Made by a program: the position numbers and the translations under genes. DNA of 64,000 bases, taken from positions 105,835 through 169,834 of the forward strand of contig JAEUIZ010000022.1 in assembly GCA_016793805.1 (NCBI GenBank), read 5' to 3'. This DNA is from Phycisphaerae bacterium. Lineage in GTDB: Bacteria > Planctomycetota > Phycisphaerae > Phycisphaerales > UBA1924. Within the stretch, counting starts at the first letter, position 1. Every line of letters starts with the position of its first letter. Below the pieces are notes generated by a model. It did not search any database and had not been told where the DNA came from. It was given only the letters and a program-made list of their open reading frames with translations. This document shows positions 34,082 through 43,514 of the stretch, in pieces.

Positions 34082-34087
34082 TACGCT
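34082..34087 (+). promoter_or_regulatory. Putative -10 (TACGCT), leaderless
   Basis: TACGCT 6 nt before ATG 34094, no Shine-Dalgarno; identical hexamer precedes the gene at 7004. Confidence 0.42.
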
Positions 34088-34093
34088 CTGGGC

Positions 34094-37000
34094 ATGATCC
34101 GAGCCCTTCTCGCCGCGCTCCTGCTCGCCTCCGTCGGTCACGCCCAGCCGCCGGCGACGGTGGCCGAGTCATCGAAGTTCACGGCCACCTCGTCGCAGGA
34201 GGACGTGCAGGCGTTTCTCCAATCGCTCACGAAGCAGTCCAAGCGTGTGCGGATGGGGGAGATGGGGGCATCGGACCAGAAGCGCCCGATTCTGGTGGCG
34301 TGGCTCGCGGACCCGCCCGTGGCGACGCCCGAAGAGGCCGCCAAGTCGGGCAAGGTCGTCGTGGTGCTGCTGGGCGGCATCCACGCGGGCGAGTGCGACG
34401 GGAAGGAAGCGCTGCTGGCGATCGTGCGCGACCTGTCGCTGGCGGACCCGGCGCCGGCGATGTTCGAGTCGCTCGTGCTCGCGTTTGTTCCGAACTACAA
34501 CCCCGACGGGAACGCGAAGGTGGGCGAGGGCAACCGGCCGGGACAGGCCGGGCCGGCGCGCACGGGGGTGCGAGAGAACGCCGGCGGGCTGGACCTCAAT
34601 CGCGACTTTGTGAAGGTGGAGGCCCCGGAGACGCAGGCGCTGCTGCGGCTGATCAACCGCGCCGACGCGGCGGCGCTCATCGACACGCACACGACCAACG
34701 GGTCGTACCACCGCTACGCGTTGACGTTCGACGGCCCGCGGCACCCGCTGACCGACCCCGGGCTGGCGGCGCTGAACCGGGCGATGCTGCTGGACGCCGC
34801 CGGCGCGGCCCAGAAGGCCACGCAGCGCGAGTTCTACTGGTACGGGAACTTCGAGGGCGATCACACGCGCTGGGAGACGTACCCCGCCGAGCCGCGGTAC
34901 GGGGTGCAGTACATGGGGCTGCGGAACCGGTTGGGGTTCCTGACGGAGTCGTACTCGTACGCGCCGTACCGGGAGCGGGTGGAGTCGCAGGTCGCGTTCG
35001 TGCGCGCGCTGCTGGACCAACTCGCGGCCCGGGCGTCGGACGTGCGCGAGGCGATCCGCAAGGCCGACCGTGCGGCGGAGCGCGGCGAGGGGAAGGTCCC
35101 GCTGCGTGCGCGCGCCGCCGCGCTTCCCGAGCCGGCGGAGGTCAAGGGTTGGGTCGAGGAAGCGCGCGACGGGCGCCCAAGGCCGACCGATCGTCCCAAG
35201 GACTACACGTGCCGGGTGCTCATCGACGCCGAGGTGGAGTTGGAGGTGGATCGGCCCAAGGCGTACCTGATCCCGCTGGTCGAGAGCGTCGAGGCGGACG
35301 AGACCGCGCGCGCACTGGGAGCGCTGCAGCGGCACGGGATTCGAGTGGAGGAACTGCGCGAGGACATCGAACTGGACGTGGAGGAATGGGTGGTGGCGGA
35401 GCGCACGCTGGCGGAGCGCCCGTTCCAGGGGCATCGGCTCGCGACGCTGCGCACGGCCGAGGGCGGGCCGAGGGCGGGGAGTCGGCGCGTGCCCGCGGGG
35501 TCGCTGCTGGTGCGCACGGATCAGCGGCTCGGGGGGCTGGGGGCGTACTTGCTGGAGCCGATGGCGGCGGACGGGCTCGCGACGTGGAACTTCTTTGATA
35601 GCGGGACGATGGTGGGCGCGCCGTTCCCCGTGCTGCGGCTGGCGGAGGTCCCGACGATCCTGACGATCCCGGCGGCGGCGGTGGCCGAGCCGAGGACGCC
35701 CCCGAAGGTTCTGACGTTCGAGGAGGCGTTCGAGTCGGAGCGTGGGCCGAACTTCGTGGGGTCGCCCGCGGGCGGGTTCTCGTGGTTGGACGCGACGCAC
35801 TGGGTGCAGGCGCGGGAGGGGAGGCTGGTGAAGGTCGAGGCGGCGACGGGCCGCGCCCAGACGATGCTGGATTCGTCGAGGATGGCCGAGGCGCTGGCGG
35901 ACCTGCCGACGGTGGGCGATCGGGCGGCGGAGGGGCTGGCGCGGCGGGCGCTGGGCCGGCTCGACAAGGGGCGGACCGGGGCGGTCGTCGAGCACCAGGG
36001 CGACCTGTACTACGTGAAGGCCGATGGGAGCGAGGCGCGGCGGTTGACGGCATCGCCCGCGCGCGAGGAGATGCCGACGATGAGCCCGGATGGGCGTTTC
36101 GTCGCGTTCGTGCGGGAGAACGACCTGTGGGTCGCGGACGTGGCCACGGGCACGGAGCGGGCGCTGACCACGGGCGGGACAGACCTTCGGCGGAACGGGA
36201 AGAACGATTGGGTGTACTTCGAGGAGGTGTTCAACCGCTCGTGGCAGGCGTATTGGTGGAGCCCGGACTCGACGCGGATCGCGTATCTGTCGATCGACAG
36301 CACGCCGGTGCCGACGTTCACGATCGCCAACGACGCGCGGTTCGAGCAGGCGGTGGAGCGTTCGCCGTACCCGAAGCCGGGGCAGGCGAACCCGGTGGTG
36401 GGGCTGCGGGTGGTGACGGTGGGCGGGGGCGAGCCGACGGCGGTGGACCTCTCGGGGTATGACCCGGCGTCGACGCTGATCCTGGGCGTGGGGTGGTGGC
36501 CGGACTCGTCGGCGGGCGTGGCGCTCGTCTCGAATCGGACGCAGACGTGGGTGGACGTGTCGCGGTTCGGACCGGATGGGGGCGAGCCGACGGTGCTCTT
36601 CCGTGAGACGACGGAGGCGTGGGTCGATGCGAGCCTGCCCAAGTTTCTCGGCGACGGGTCGTTCCTGTTCCTGAGCGAGCGATCGGGCCACAGGCACATC
36701 TACCGGTACGCGCGCGACGGGAAACTCAAGGGTCAAGTCACGGACGGGGACTGGGAGGTTCGGTCGATCGGGGTGGTGGACGAGAAGGCGGGGCGGGTGT
36801 TCTTCTCGGGGTGCAAGGACAGCCCGATCGCGGAGAACCTGTACCGCGTGGGGCTCGACGGCTCGGGGCTGACGCGGATCACCTCGGGCGTCGGGTCGCA
36901 CCGGGCGGAGGTGAGCCCCGACGGCGCGATGTACGTGGACTCGTGGTCATCGGCGATGAGCCCGACGCGCGTGGCGCTGCGCTCGACGGCGGACAACTCG

Positions 37001-37843
37001 CTCATCCGAACGCTCGACACGAATCCGGTGCGCGACCTGGCGCGGTATCGGCTCGGGCGGCTCGAGATGGTGACGATCCCGGCGGGCGACGGGTTCGTGA
37101 TGAACGGGAGCATCCTGACGCCGCCGGACTTTGACCCGGGGAAGCGGTACCCGGTGTGGTTCATGACGTATGCCGGGCCGCAGTCGCCCACCGTGTTCGA
37201 CAGTTGGAGCGCTCGGACGTGGGACCAGGTGCTGGCGGCCTCGGGGATCGTGGTCTTTCGGGCGGACCCGCGCTCCGCGACGTGGCAGGGCGCCAAGCAC
37301 GCGTGGAGGGCGTACAAGCAACTGGGGGTGCAGGAACTGGCGGACATCGAGTCGGCGGTCCGCTGGCTGGCGGGCAAGCCGTGGGTGGACGCGGCGAGGA
37401 TCGGGATGGCCGGGCACAGTTACGGGGGGTTCATGACCTCGTACGCGCTCACGCACAGCACGCTGTTCGCGGCGGGGATCGCGGGGGCGCCGGTGACGGA
37501 CTGGGCCGATTATGACTCGATCTACACGGAGCGGTTCATGCTGACGCCGCAGGAGAACGCGGAGGGGTATCGTCGGACGAGCGTGACGCGGGCGGCGAAG
37601 GACCTTCGGGGTCGGCTGCTGCTGGTGCACGGGATGCTCGACGACAACGTGCACCTGCAGAACTCGACCCGATTCGTGCGGGCGCTGCAGCAGGCGAACA
37701 AGCCGTTCGAGATGATGCTGTATCCCGAGTCGCGGCACGGGATCGGGGGCCGGCACTATCAGCGGCTGCAGTACGACTTCATCCGCCGGAACCTGGGCGG
37801 ACCCGAGAGCGGCACGACGGGGGAGTCCGGCGCGGCGCCGTGA
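34094..37843 (+). CDS. Secreted fusion peptidase: M14 carboxypeptidase + S9B dipeptidyl-peptidase IV
   Basis: 1249 residues in one frame. Signal peptide 1-18 (LLAALLLASVGHAQ). M14 part about 40-330: GGIHAGECDG with H97 and E100 (zinc), GLDLNRDF, LIDTHTTNGS with H199 (zinc), LTESYSY with E285 (general base). Then about 200 residues of linker/transthyretin-like region, a DPP IV beta-propeller (about 560-980: PTMSPDGRFVAFVRENDLWV, YWWSPDSTRIAYL, LFLSERSGHRHIYRYAR) and an alpha/beta hydrolase with GHSYGG (S1109), DD1183-1184 and H1215. All catalytic residues of both enzymes seem present, so it may remove residues from both ends of peptides outside the cell. Confidence 0.9.
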   Translation: MIRALLAALLLASVGHAQPPATVAESSKFTATSSQEDVQAFLQSLTKQSKRVRMGEMGASDQKRPILVAWLADPPVATPEEAAKSGKVVVVLLGGIHAGECDGKEALLAIVRDLSLADPAPAMFESLVLAFVPNYNPDGNAKVGEGNRPGQAGPARTGVRENAGGLDLNRDFVKVEAPETQALLRLINRADAAALIDTHTTNGSYHRYALTFDGPRHPLTDPGLAALNRAMLLDAAGAAQKATQREFYWYGNFEGDHTRWETYPAEPRYGVQYMGLRNRLGFLTESYSYAPYRERVESQVAFVRALLDQLAARASDVREAIRKADRAAERGEGKVPLRARAAALPEPAEVKGWVEEARDGRPRPTDRPKDYTCRVLIDAEVELEVDRPKAYLIPLVESVEADETARALGALQRHGIRVEELREDIELDVEEWVVAERTLAERPFQGHRLATLRTAEGGPRAGSRRVPAGSLLVRTDQRLGGLGAYLLEPMAADGLATWNFFDSGTMVGAPFPVLRLAEVPTILTIPAAAVAEPRTPPKVLTFEEAFESERGPNFVGSPAGGFSWLDATHWVQAREGRLVKVEAATGRAQTMLDSSRMAEALADLPTVGDRAAEGLARRALGRLDKGRTGAVVEHQGDLYYVKADGSEARRLTASPAREEMPTMSPDGRFVAFVRENDLWVADVATGTERALTTGGTDLRRNGKNDWVYFEEVFNRSWQAYWWSPDSTRIAYLSIDSTPVPTFTIANDARFEQAVERSPYPKPGQANPVVGLRVVTVGGGEPTAVDLSGYDPASTLILGVGWWPDSSAGVALVSNRTQTWVDVSRFGPDGGEPTVLFRETTEAWVDASLPKFLGDGSFLFLSERSGHRHIYRYARDGKLKGQVTDGDWEVRSIGVVDEKAGRVFFSGCKDSPIAENLYRVGLDGSGLTRITSGVGSHRAEVSPDGAMYVDSWSSAMSPTRVALRSTADNSLIRTLDTNPVRDLARYRLGRLEMVTIPAGDGFVMNGSILTPPDFDPGKRYPVWFMTYAGPQSPTVFDSWSARTWDQVLAASGIVVFRADPRSATWQGAKHAWRAYKQLGVQELADIESAVRWLAGKPWVDAARIGMAGHSYGGFMTSYALTHSTLFAAGIAGAPVTDWADYDSIYTERFMLTPQENAEGYRRTSVTRAAKDLRGRLLLVHGMLDDNVHLQNSTRFVRALQQANKPFEMMLYPESRHGIGGRHYQRLQYDFIRRNLGGPESGTTGESGAAP

Positions 37844-37847
37844 GCGA

Positions 37848-38462
37848 CTAGTTGAGGCGGCGCGGGGTGGTGGAAGCGATGAGTCGGAGGACCTGGCCCG
37901 GGAGGCTGGTGCCGATGGCGGTGACGTTGGTAGAGGCGTCGTCGGGCTGGATGGTGAGGTCAACGGTGGCGCGCCGGAGGACGGGCCCGATGTCGTATTC
38001 GAGAGTGAACTTGGCGTCGCGGAGGTTTCGGATGAGGGGGTAGGAGAACTGGGCGGTCTGGGTGCCGTTGACGTAATCGGTGCGCGTGAACTGGAGTTGG
38101 TAGATGGTGGCGCCGGCGCTGACGGGCTGGCGTTCGAGGCGTGTGACCTGCCGCTGCCCGGTGTTCGGGTCGTCGAGGGAGACGAACTCGACGGAGGTGG
38201 AGTCGATCTTGGTGGGGACGAGGACGCCGACGGGGTAGGGCCCGAACTCCTCGCCCTGACGGATCATGGCGAGGACGCGGTGCATGACGAGGCGGGAGAC
38301 GACGTGGGTGGAGGCGGACTCGGTGGTGGCCTCATAGGACTTGAAGGAGCGATCGAGGGCGACAAGGCAGGCGGTCATGAGGAGCGCGCTGACGGTGAGC
38401 GCGATGAGCAACTCGACCATGCTGAAGGCGTGCCGGGCTGTGCGGGATGTGCGCGGTGTCAC
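37848..38462 (-). CDS. PilW-like minor pseudopilin
   Basis: 204 residues. Prepilin leader TPRTSRTARHAFSMVELLIALTVSALLM: short positive stretch, cleavage before F, Glu+5. Remainder resembles PilW/GspJ minor pilins, ending TSLPGQVLRLIASTTPRRLN. GTG 38460-38462 overlaps the stop of the upstream gene (GTGA), and keeps the whole leader; later ATG starts would cut it. Last gene of the pilT-pilC-pilV-like-pilX-like operon. Confidence 0.82.
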   Translation of the reverse strand: MTPRTSRTARHAFSMVELLIALTVSALLMTACLVALDRSFKSYEATTESASTHVVSRLVMHRVLAMIRQGEEFGPYPVGVLVPTKIDSTSVEFVSLDDPNTGQRQVTRLERQPVSAGATIYQLQFTRTDYVNGTQTAQFSYPLIRNLRDAKFTLEYDIGPVLRRATVDLTIQPDDASTNVTAIGTSLPGQVLRLIASTTPRRLN

Positions 38463-41386
38463 TTGGCGGTCTCCCGGTAGGAGGTGGCGTCGGTATCGAC
38501 CTGGAGCGGCAGGAGGATGCCGTCGGGCATGAGCATGGAGGGATCGAAGCGGAGGGTGAAGGAGCCGTAGCCGTGGAAGGGGACGGTGACGGCACCGTTG
38601 GCGACCTGCTGGGAGGTCGGCACCTGGGTGGGCCCGAGGTCGGGGAGCCCATCGCCGTCGAGGTCCCACCCGACGATCTTCACGCCGCCCACGATGGGAA
38701 GCGACTCGGGATCGAGGGACTCGTCGTCGCCGTCGGCGGGCCCGAAGTACCCGAGGGTGGCGTTGAAGGTGGAGGGATTGCCGACGGGGTTGCCGAGGGC
38801 GTCGCGGAGCGGGATCTGCCCGAGGACGGGCTTGAAGGTGAGGAGGAGGGCGCCGTCGATGGAGGCGTTGCCGCGGACGTCGAGGACGCCGGCGACGATG
38901 GCGCCCTTGAGGCGGACGTCCTGGGTCGGCGGGCTGTTGAACTGCCCGATGTCCACGGAGTAGTTGGGGAGCATGAGGGAGGACTTTTTGATCTCGGGGA
39001 GGTCGCCCGGGTCGGGGTTCTTGGTGGGGTCGTTGGGGAAGTCGGGGTTCTGCTCGACGAAGCGGGTGGCGCCGGTGAACTGGAGTTTGTTGCGGGCGTT
39101 GGTGTACTCCTGGGGCGCGTCACCGACGACGGACCCGACGAAGAGGCACCCGTGGAAGCGGACGTTGTTGGAGAACTTCTTGGAGTCGATGCAGCGGAAG
39201 CCGTCGATGATGAGGGGATCGGGGAGGTTGGCGTAGCCCTGGGTGTTGGCGACCTGGTTGGCGGGGATGTCGGCCTTGTCGAGCGGGGGGTTGGCCATGA
39301 GGACGGGCCGATCGTTGCCGGCGAGCATGGTGGGGAAACTGGACCCGGTGTAGGTGGTGCGAGGCGGGTCAAGGACGGGCTTGCCGGTGGCGGCGTCGAG
39401 TTTGAGTTTGCCGTAGATGGTCCAGTTGATGTGGCTGTTGGTCGTGCGGCTGCGGACGTAGGTGACGCCGGCGAAGGTGCAGTTCTTGAAGAGCCCGTTG
39501 TTCCCGATGGGGACCTGGACGTTTTTGAAGGTCATGTTCTCGTAGACGGGGCGGTAGTAGAGGTCGCTGTAACTGGGGCTGTTGAAGGGCATCTTCTCGA
39601 AGTAGGCGGTGGTGTTCCAGTTGTCGGGGAGCCCGTCGGCGTTGGCGTCCGGGCTGAGGGGGTAGTACTTGGGATCGGCGGGGTTGGTGGAGTTGTTGGC
39701 GGCGGTCCAGGCCGCGAGTTGCGCGACGCTGATCCCGAGATTCGCGGCGACCTGCTCCTCGAACGAGGCGCCGTCGGCGGCGGTGCGGAGCGCGGTCTGC
39801 GAGTTCGTGAAGTTCGCCGACGACAGGTCGGGGAGTTCCTGGGTCGAGACGCCGAAGGTCATGGGGGACTCGCCCTCGTCGGGGTCGATGGGCCCGCGGA
39901 GGCGCTGCATGTAGTCTCCCTGTGCGGTGGCCCAGGCGGACTCGGTGACACGGAACATGAGGCGGCCGGAGACCTTGGCGTACTGGTCGCGGGCGTCGAT
40001 GACGCCGTCGCGGTACCCGAGGACCTGGTCGCGGAAGACATAACTGAACCCACCGATGGCGTGGACGTAGTTCTGATAGGCCGGCGGGACCGACGCGGGA
40101 GAGACCTGCTCGCGGTCGTCGAGGTAGTCGGTGCCCGGATCGAACTTCCCGTTGCCATTGTTGTCGGTGAAGGAGTAGACCTTGTTGCGGTTTCGGTCGG
40201 GGAGGCTGGAGTCGATGAGGAAAGCGAGGTCGGCGTCGGTGGCGTTCCCGCTCCCGTCCACCATTTCGGGGGCGAGCCCGGCGTTGGGAGTTCCGGCGGA
40301 GAGCGAGGCGGGCAGGGCGACCCTGCCGTCGCCGTTCTTGTCGTAATAGAGCATGAAGACGTCGAACTCATCGACGTACCCGTCCTTGGTGACGTCGGCC
40401 GAGCCCTGGTAGCCCGGAAGGTTGCTGAAGTCCGGGATTCCTGGGCCCTCGGTGGGGTGCCCGACGCGGAGGCGGTTGTCCTGGTTCTGGTCGTAGACCT
40501 TGAGGGCGTTGAAGAGGGCGGTGAGTTGGGTGTTGAGGCCGGTCTCGATGCCCCAGAAGTCGCTCTTGATGATGAGCGGGTCGCCATACTGGCTGGCCAC
40601 GTCGGTGAAGGAGGCGCCGAGGTCGCCCTCGATGGTGACGTTCTTCCCGATCATGATCTTGGACGGGCTGACGATGGCGGCGTCCACGCGCTTGACGATC
40701 GTGAAGTCCTGGATGATCCGCCGGCGAACGGGCTGCCCCCGCGGGGTGTAGTCGAAGTCATAGCCGGTGACCATGACGCGGACCTGCGTGCCGTTGGCGA
40801 GCGGGGCGTAGTCGATCTGGAAGGCGGTGTTGGTGGTGACGCCCGCGGTCTGGGCGGTCAGCGCGACGGCGGGGGTGCGGAGCCAGTTGGTGAGCAGGTA
40901 GACGCTGGGATCGGTGCCGACGGGCGCGGGGCCGATGGTCGGAGCGGAGATCCCGTTGACAACGACCGTGTTGCTGTCCTGCTGGTGGATCTGGGCGACG
41001 GCCTCGGCGAGCCCGGCGGGATTGCCGAGGTTCGAGGCGTACGACTTCGGAGGGGCGACGTTCACCGTCCCGTCGGAGACGAGGAAGTTGCCCGACCAGA
41101 GGCGCTGCCCGAAGCCGGCGTCGACCTCGCCTCGCTCGACGATGAAGCGGGAAGCGGCCTCTTCGAGGCGGCGCCGCGCCACGCCCAGGCCCGTCTCCGC
41201 CGCGCCCTGGGCGCGGTTGACATGGAGATGGGTGGCGGCGGTGGTGATGTTGCCTCGGCTCATGATGGCCATGGCGGCGGCCAGCGAGCCGAAGAGGATC
41301 ATGAACATCATCGAGAGGACAGAGACGACGCCTCGGCGTCGCGTCCAGATTCGAGTCGTCCAGGTCGGTCGGTTCCGGGTTCGCAT
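38459..41386 (-). CDS. Giant PilX-like pilus protein with Ca-loop-like motifs
   Basis: 975 residues. N-terminal helix GVVSVLSMMFMILFGSLAAA and NRAQGAAETGLGVARRRLEE as in PilX/T2SS GspK-like proteins. The very long exported part includes three Asp/Asn-rich loops (YDKNGDGR; DNNGNGKFDPGTD; SPDANADGLPD) like calcium-binding EF or thrombospondin-3 loops, and beta-helix-like runs (MTFKNVQVPIGNNGLFKNCTF; FRCIDSKKFSNNVRFHGCLF). Usual PilX is under 250 residues, so this is a greatly enlarged minor pilin, possibly a tip adhesin. An 11-C tract lies just upstream (41437-41447). Confidence 0.8.
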   Translation of the reverse strand: MRTRNRPTWTTRIWTRRRGVVSVLSMMFMILFGSLAAAMAIMSRGNITTAATHLHVNRAQGAAETGLGVARRRLEEAASRFIVERGEVDAGFGQRLWSGNFLVSDGTVNVAPPKSYASNLGNPAGLAEAVAQIHQQDSNTVVVNGISAPTIGPAPVGTDPSVYLLTNWLRTPAVALTAQTAGVTTNTAFQIDYAPLANGTQVRVMVTGYDFDYTPRGQPVRRRIIQDFTIVKRVDAAIVSPSKIMIGKNVTIEGDLGASFTDVASQYGDPLIIKSDFWGIETGLNTQLTALFNALKVYDQNQDNRLRVGHPTEGPGIPDFSNLPGYQGSADVTKDGYVDEFDVFMLYYDKNGDGRVALPASLSAGTPNAGLAPEMVDGSGNATDADLAFLIDSSLPDRNRNKVYSFTDNNGNGKFDPGTDYLDDREQVSPASVPPAYQNYVHAIGGFSYVFRDQVLGYRDGVIDARDQYAKVSGRLMFRVTESAWATAQGDYMQRLRGPIDPDEGESPMTFGVSTQELPDLSSANFTNSQTALRTAADGASFEEQVAANLGISVAQLAAWTAANNSTNPADPKYYPLSPDANADGLPDNWNTTAYFEKMPFNSPSYSDLYYRPVYENMTFKNVQVPIGNNGLFKNCTFAGVTYVRSRTTNSHINWTIYGKLKLDAATGKPVLDPPRTTYTGSSFPTMLAGNDRPVLMANPPLDKADIPANQVANTQGYANLPDPLIIDGFRCIDSKKFSNNVRFHGCLFVGSVVGDAPQEYTNARNKLQFTGATRFVEQNPDFPNDPTKNPDPGDLPEIKKSSLMLPNYSVDIGQFNSPPTQDVRLKGAIVAGVLDVRGNASIDGALLLTFKPVLGQIPLRDALGNPVGNPSTFNATLGYFGPADGDDESLDPESLPIVGGVKIVGWDLDGDGLPDLGPTQVPTSQQVANGAVTVPFHGYGSFTLRFDPSMLMPDGILLPLQVDTDATSYRETAK

Positions 41387-41460
41387 CGCTCAGACTCCAC
41401 CGCCTCGCACCAATCCCCTCGCAACAATCCGACGTGCCCCCCCCCCCACTGACACGACGG

Positions 41461-42108
41461 TCAGGGCGGAACGATCCATGAGATGGTGGTGACGTCCTGG
41501 GGCGCGATCTGGTCGGGCGCCTGGTAGCGAACGGTCACGGTGACGCGGAGCGGGAAGCGGTCGACCGCGCGGCCCGGGAAGGCTCCCTGGGCCGGGTCGG
41601 TATCGGTCCACCCGCGCGTCGTGGCAAAGTCGTAGGCGCTGACCTTGGTGACGGCGACTGATTGGGACCACCCGCGCAAGGCCATGGGCTGCCCGGTCTG
41701 GGGGTTGTTCACGACGGCGCCGTTGAGGTCGATCTCTGGGATGACCCGCCCGAAGGCGTCGATGGGTCCGTCGAAGTTGCCCCCGCCGCCGAAGGTGATG
41801 CCGTTGTAGTCGTCGACGTCGTCGAAGTCGTCGATGGTGACCTCGCCGGCCTCCAGCCCGACGCCCTGGGCCTGGGGCTGCCCGCCCGGGCCGGTGACGA
41901 CGCTCAGGCCGGTGACGGGATCGTGCCGGGGAAGGGTTCGGATGCGTTCGCGGATCTCGTTGGCGAGGTAGGTGGCGGTGGCCTCCTGGCTGGACCACCC
42001 GTTGGAGATGATGAACCCTCGCTGGGCCTCGACCATGGCGAGGACCCCGACGACGACGATGACCATCGCGAGCGCGGTCTCCAGGAGCGTGAAACCTCGA
42101 GCGGGCAC
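41461..42108 (-). CDS. PilV-like minor pseudopilin
   Basis: 215 residues. MPARGFTLLETALAMVIVVV prepilin signal with Glu+5, GVLAMVEAQRGFIISNGWS typical for PilV, then an acidic DDFDDVDDYNGITF stretch and a C-terminal beta domain (RVTVTVRYQAPDQ). Second-to-third gene of the pilus operon, between pilC and the giant PilX-like gene. Confidence 0.86.
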   Translation of the reverse strand: MPARGFTLLETALAMVIVVVGVLAMVEAQRGFIISNGWSSQEATATYLANEIRERIRTLPRHDPVTGLSVVTGPGGQPQAQGVGLEAGEVTIDDFDDVDDYNGITFGGGGNFDGPIDAFGRVIPEIDLNGAVVNNPQTGQPMALRGWSQSVAVTKVSAYDFATTRGWTDTDPAQGAFPGRAVDRFPLRVTVTVRYQAPDQIAPQDVTTISWIVPP

Positions 42109-42188
42109 GGGTCCCTCCCGCCGGTCGTTCCGGCTGGGAGCGGGTTCTCGGGCGCTGCGCCCGGTCCCCCCTCCAGTGGCCCCATCGG

Positions 42189-43415
42189 CTATTTCACGAT
42201 CTGGCTCATCTTGAAGATGGGCAGGATGATGGCCATGGCGATGAACCCGACCACACCACCCATACAGATGATCATGATGGGCTCGATCATGGACGTGACG
42301 GCCTTGATATGGTCCTTCAACTGCTTGGCGTAGAAGCCCGAGATCTCGTCGAGGACCTCGCCGAGTTTACCGGACTCCTCGCCCGCGGCGATCATCTGGG
42401 AGACGGCGCGAGGGAGGAGGCGCGTCTTCTGGAGCGGGGCGGTGATCTTCTTGCCCTGCTTGACGCTGGCGTAGACGGTCCGCCACATGGACTGGTAGAG
42501 GCGGTTGCCCGAGATGTCGCCGGTGATGGCGAGGGTGTCGAGCATGGGGACGCCGGCGTTGATGAGTTGGCCCATGGTCTGGAGCGAGCGGCTGATGTAG
42601 AGCGAGCGGAACATGGTCTTGACGACGGGGACGGTGAGTTTGAGTTTGTCGACCGCGAGGGCGCCGATCTCGGTCTTGACGAACGCGACGACCGCGATGA
42701 GGAGCCCGAACGCGCCGCCCGCGATGTAGGGCCAGTTGGCGACCATGACGCGGCTGGTGCTCATGAGGAAGGTCGTGGCCCAGGGGAGGACCTCCTCCTT
42801 GCCCTCGAAGACCTTGTAGAACTTGGGGAGGACGAAGGTGAGGAGGAAGACGGTGACGGCGATGGCCATGGTGCCGATGACGGCGGGATAGATCGAGGCC
42901 CCGACGACCATCTTGCGGGTCTCGATCTGTTGGGCGATGTAGGCGGCGATGCGCTCGAGCATGCGGGCGAAGGAGCCGGCCATCTCGGAGGCGCGGACCA
43001 TGTTGACGTAGAGGGGGCCGAAGAGTTTGGGGTGGCGTGCGATGGCCTCGGAGAACTGCTTGCCCGACTCGACGTCGCTCTTGAGCCCGGTGATGATCTT
43101 GCGGAAGGCGGGGTGCTGGGTCTGCTCGGCGATGCCGTCGAGGGCGGCGCGGAGGTTGATGCCGGCCTTGATCATGACGGCGAGTTGGCTGGTGAACTCG
43201 AGGACGTGCTTCTGCTTGGGCTTGCCCGCGTTGAGCTCGCGGAGGCGGGCCATGAGCGCCCCGCCGTCGAGCCCGGCGATGATCGGGGTGAGCGAGAGAA
43301 CGTGGACGCCCTGGTTTCGCAGGATGGCGGCGGCGGTGGTCACGCTGTCGGCGGAAACCACGCCCACCTGCACCTGGTTGTTGGGCGTTCGGACCTGGTA
43401 ACGATAGTTGGGCAC
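42189..43415 (-). CDS. pilC: PilC/GspF inner-membrane platform protein
   Basis: 408 residues. Two T2SSF domains: first with QLAVMIKAGINLRAALDGIAEQ and FARMLERIAAYIAQQIETRK, second with LYISRSLQTMGQLINAGVPMLDTLAI and LPRAVSQMIAAGEESGKLGEVLD, each followed by membrane helices (VIGTMAIAVTVFLLTFVLP; GVVGFIAMAIILPIF). Platform on which the assembly and retraction ATPases act. N-terminal MPNYRYQVRTPNNQVQ is the family's usual start. Confidence 0.94.
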   Translation of the reverse strand: MPNYRYQVRTPNNQVQVGVVSADSVTTAAAILRNQGVHVLSLTPIIAGLDGGALMARLRELNAGKPKQKHVLEFTSQLAVMIKAGINLRAALDGIAEQTQHPAFRKIITGLKSDVESGKQFSEAIARHPKLFGPLYVNMVRASEMAGSFARMLERIAAYIAQQIETRKMVVGASIYPAVIGTMAIAVTVFLLTFVLPKFYKVFEGKEEVLPWATTFLMSTSRVMVANWPYIAGGAFGLLIAVVAFVKTEIGALAVDKLKLTVPVVKTMFRSLYISRSLQTMGQLINAGVPMLDTLAITGDISGNRLYQSMWRTVYASVKQGKKITAPLQKTRLLPRAVSQMIAAGEESGKLGEVLDEISGFYAKQLKDHIKAVTSMIEPIMIICMGGVVGFIAMAIILPIFKMSQIVK

Positions 43416-43514
43416 GGTTCAGATTCCCACAGGTCAGGCGACCCCAGCGCCACACTCCCCATCGAACGCCGCGGCGCCCGGGCTTGGTGGCCCGGGGCGC
43501 CGTGGCCCTCTGCC

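Noticed and set aside
34169..36901. 910-codon minus-strand open frame
   Set aside because: Antisense of the M14-S9 gene; Arg/His/Pro-rich composition only.
38447..41452. 1001-codon plus-strand open frame, acidic and Gly/Val-rich
   Set aside because: Exact antisense of the giant PilX-like gene, low-complexity composition, no RBS, no motif.
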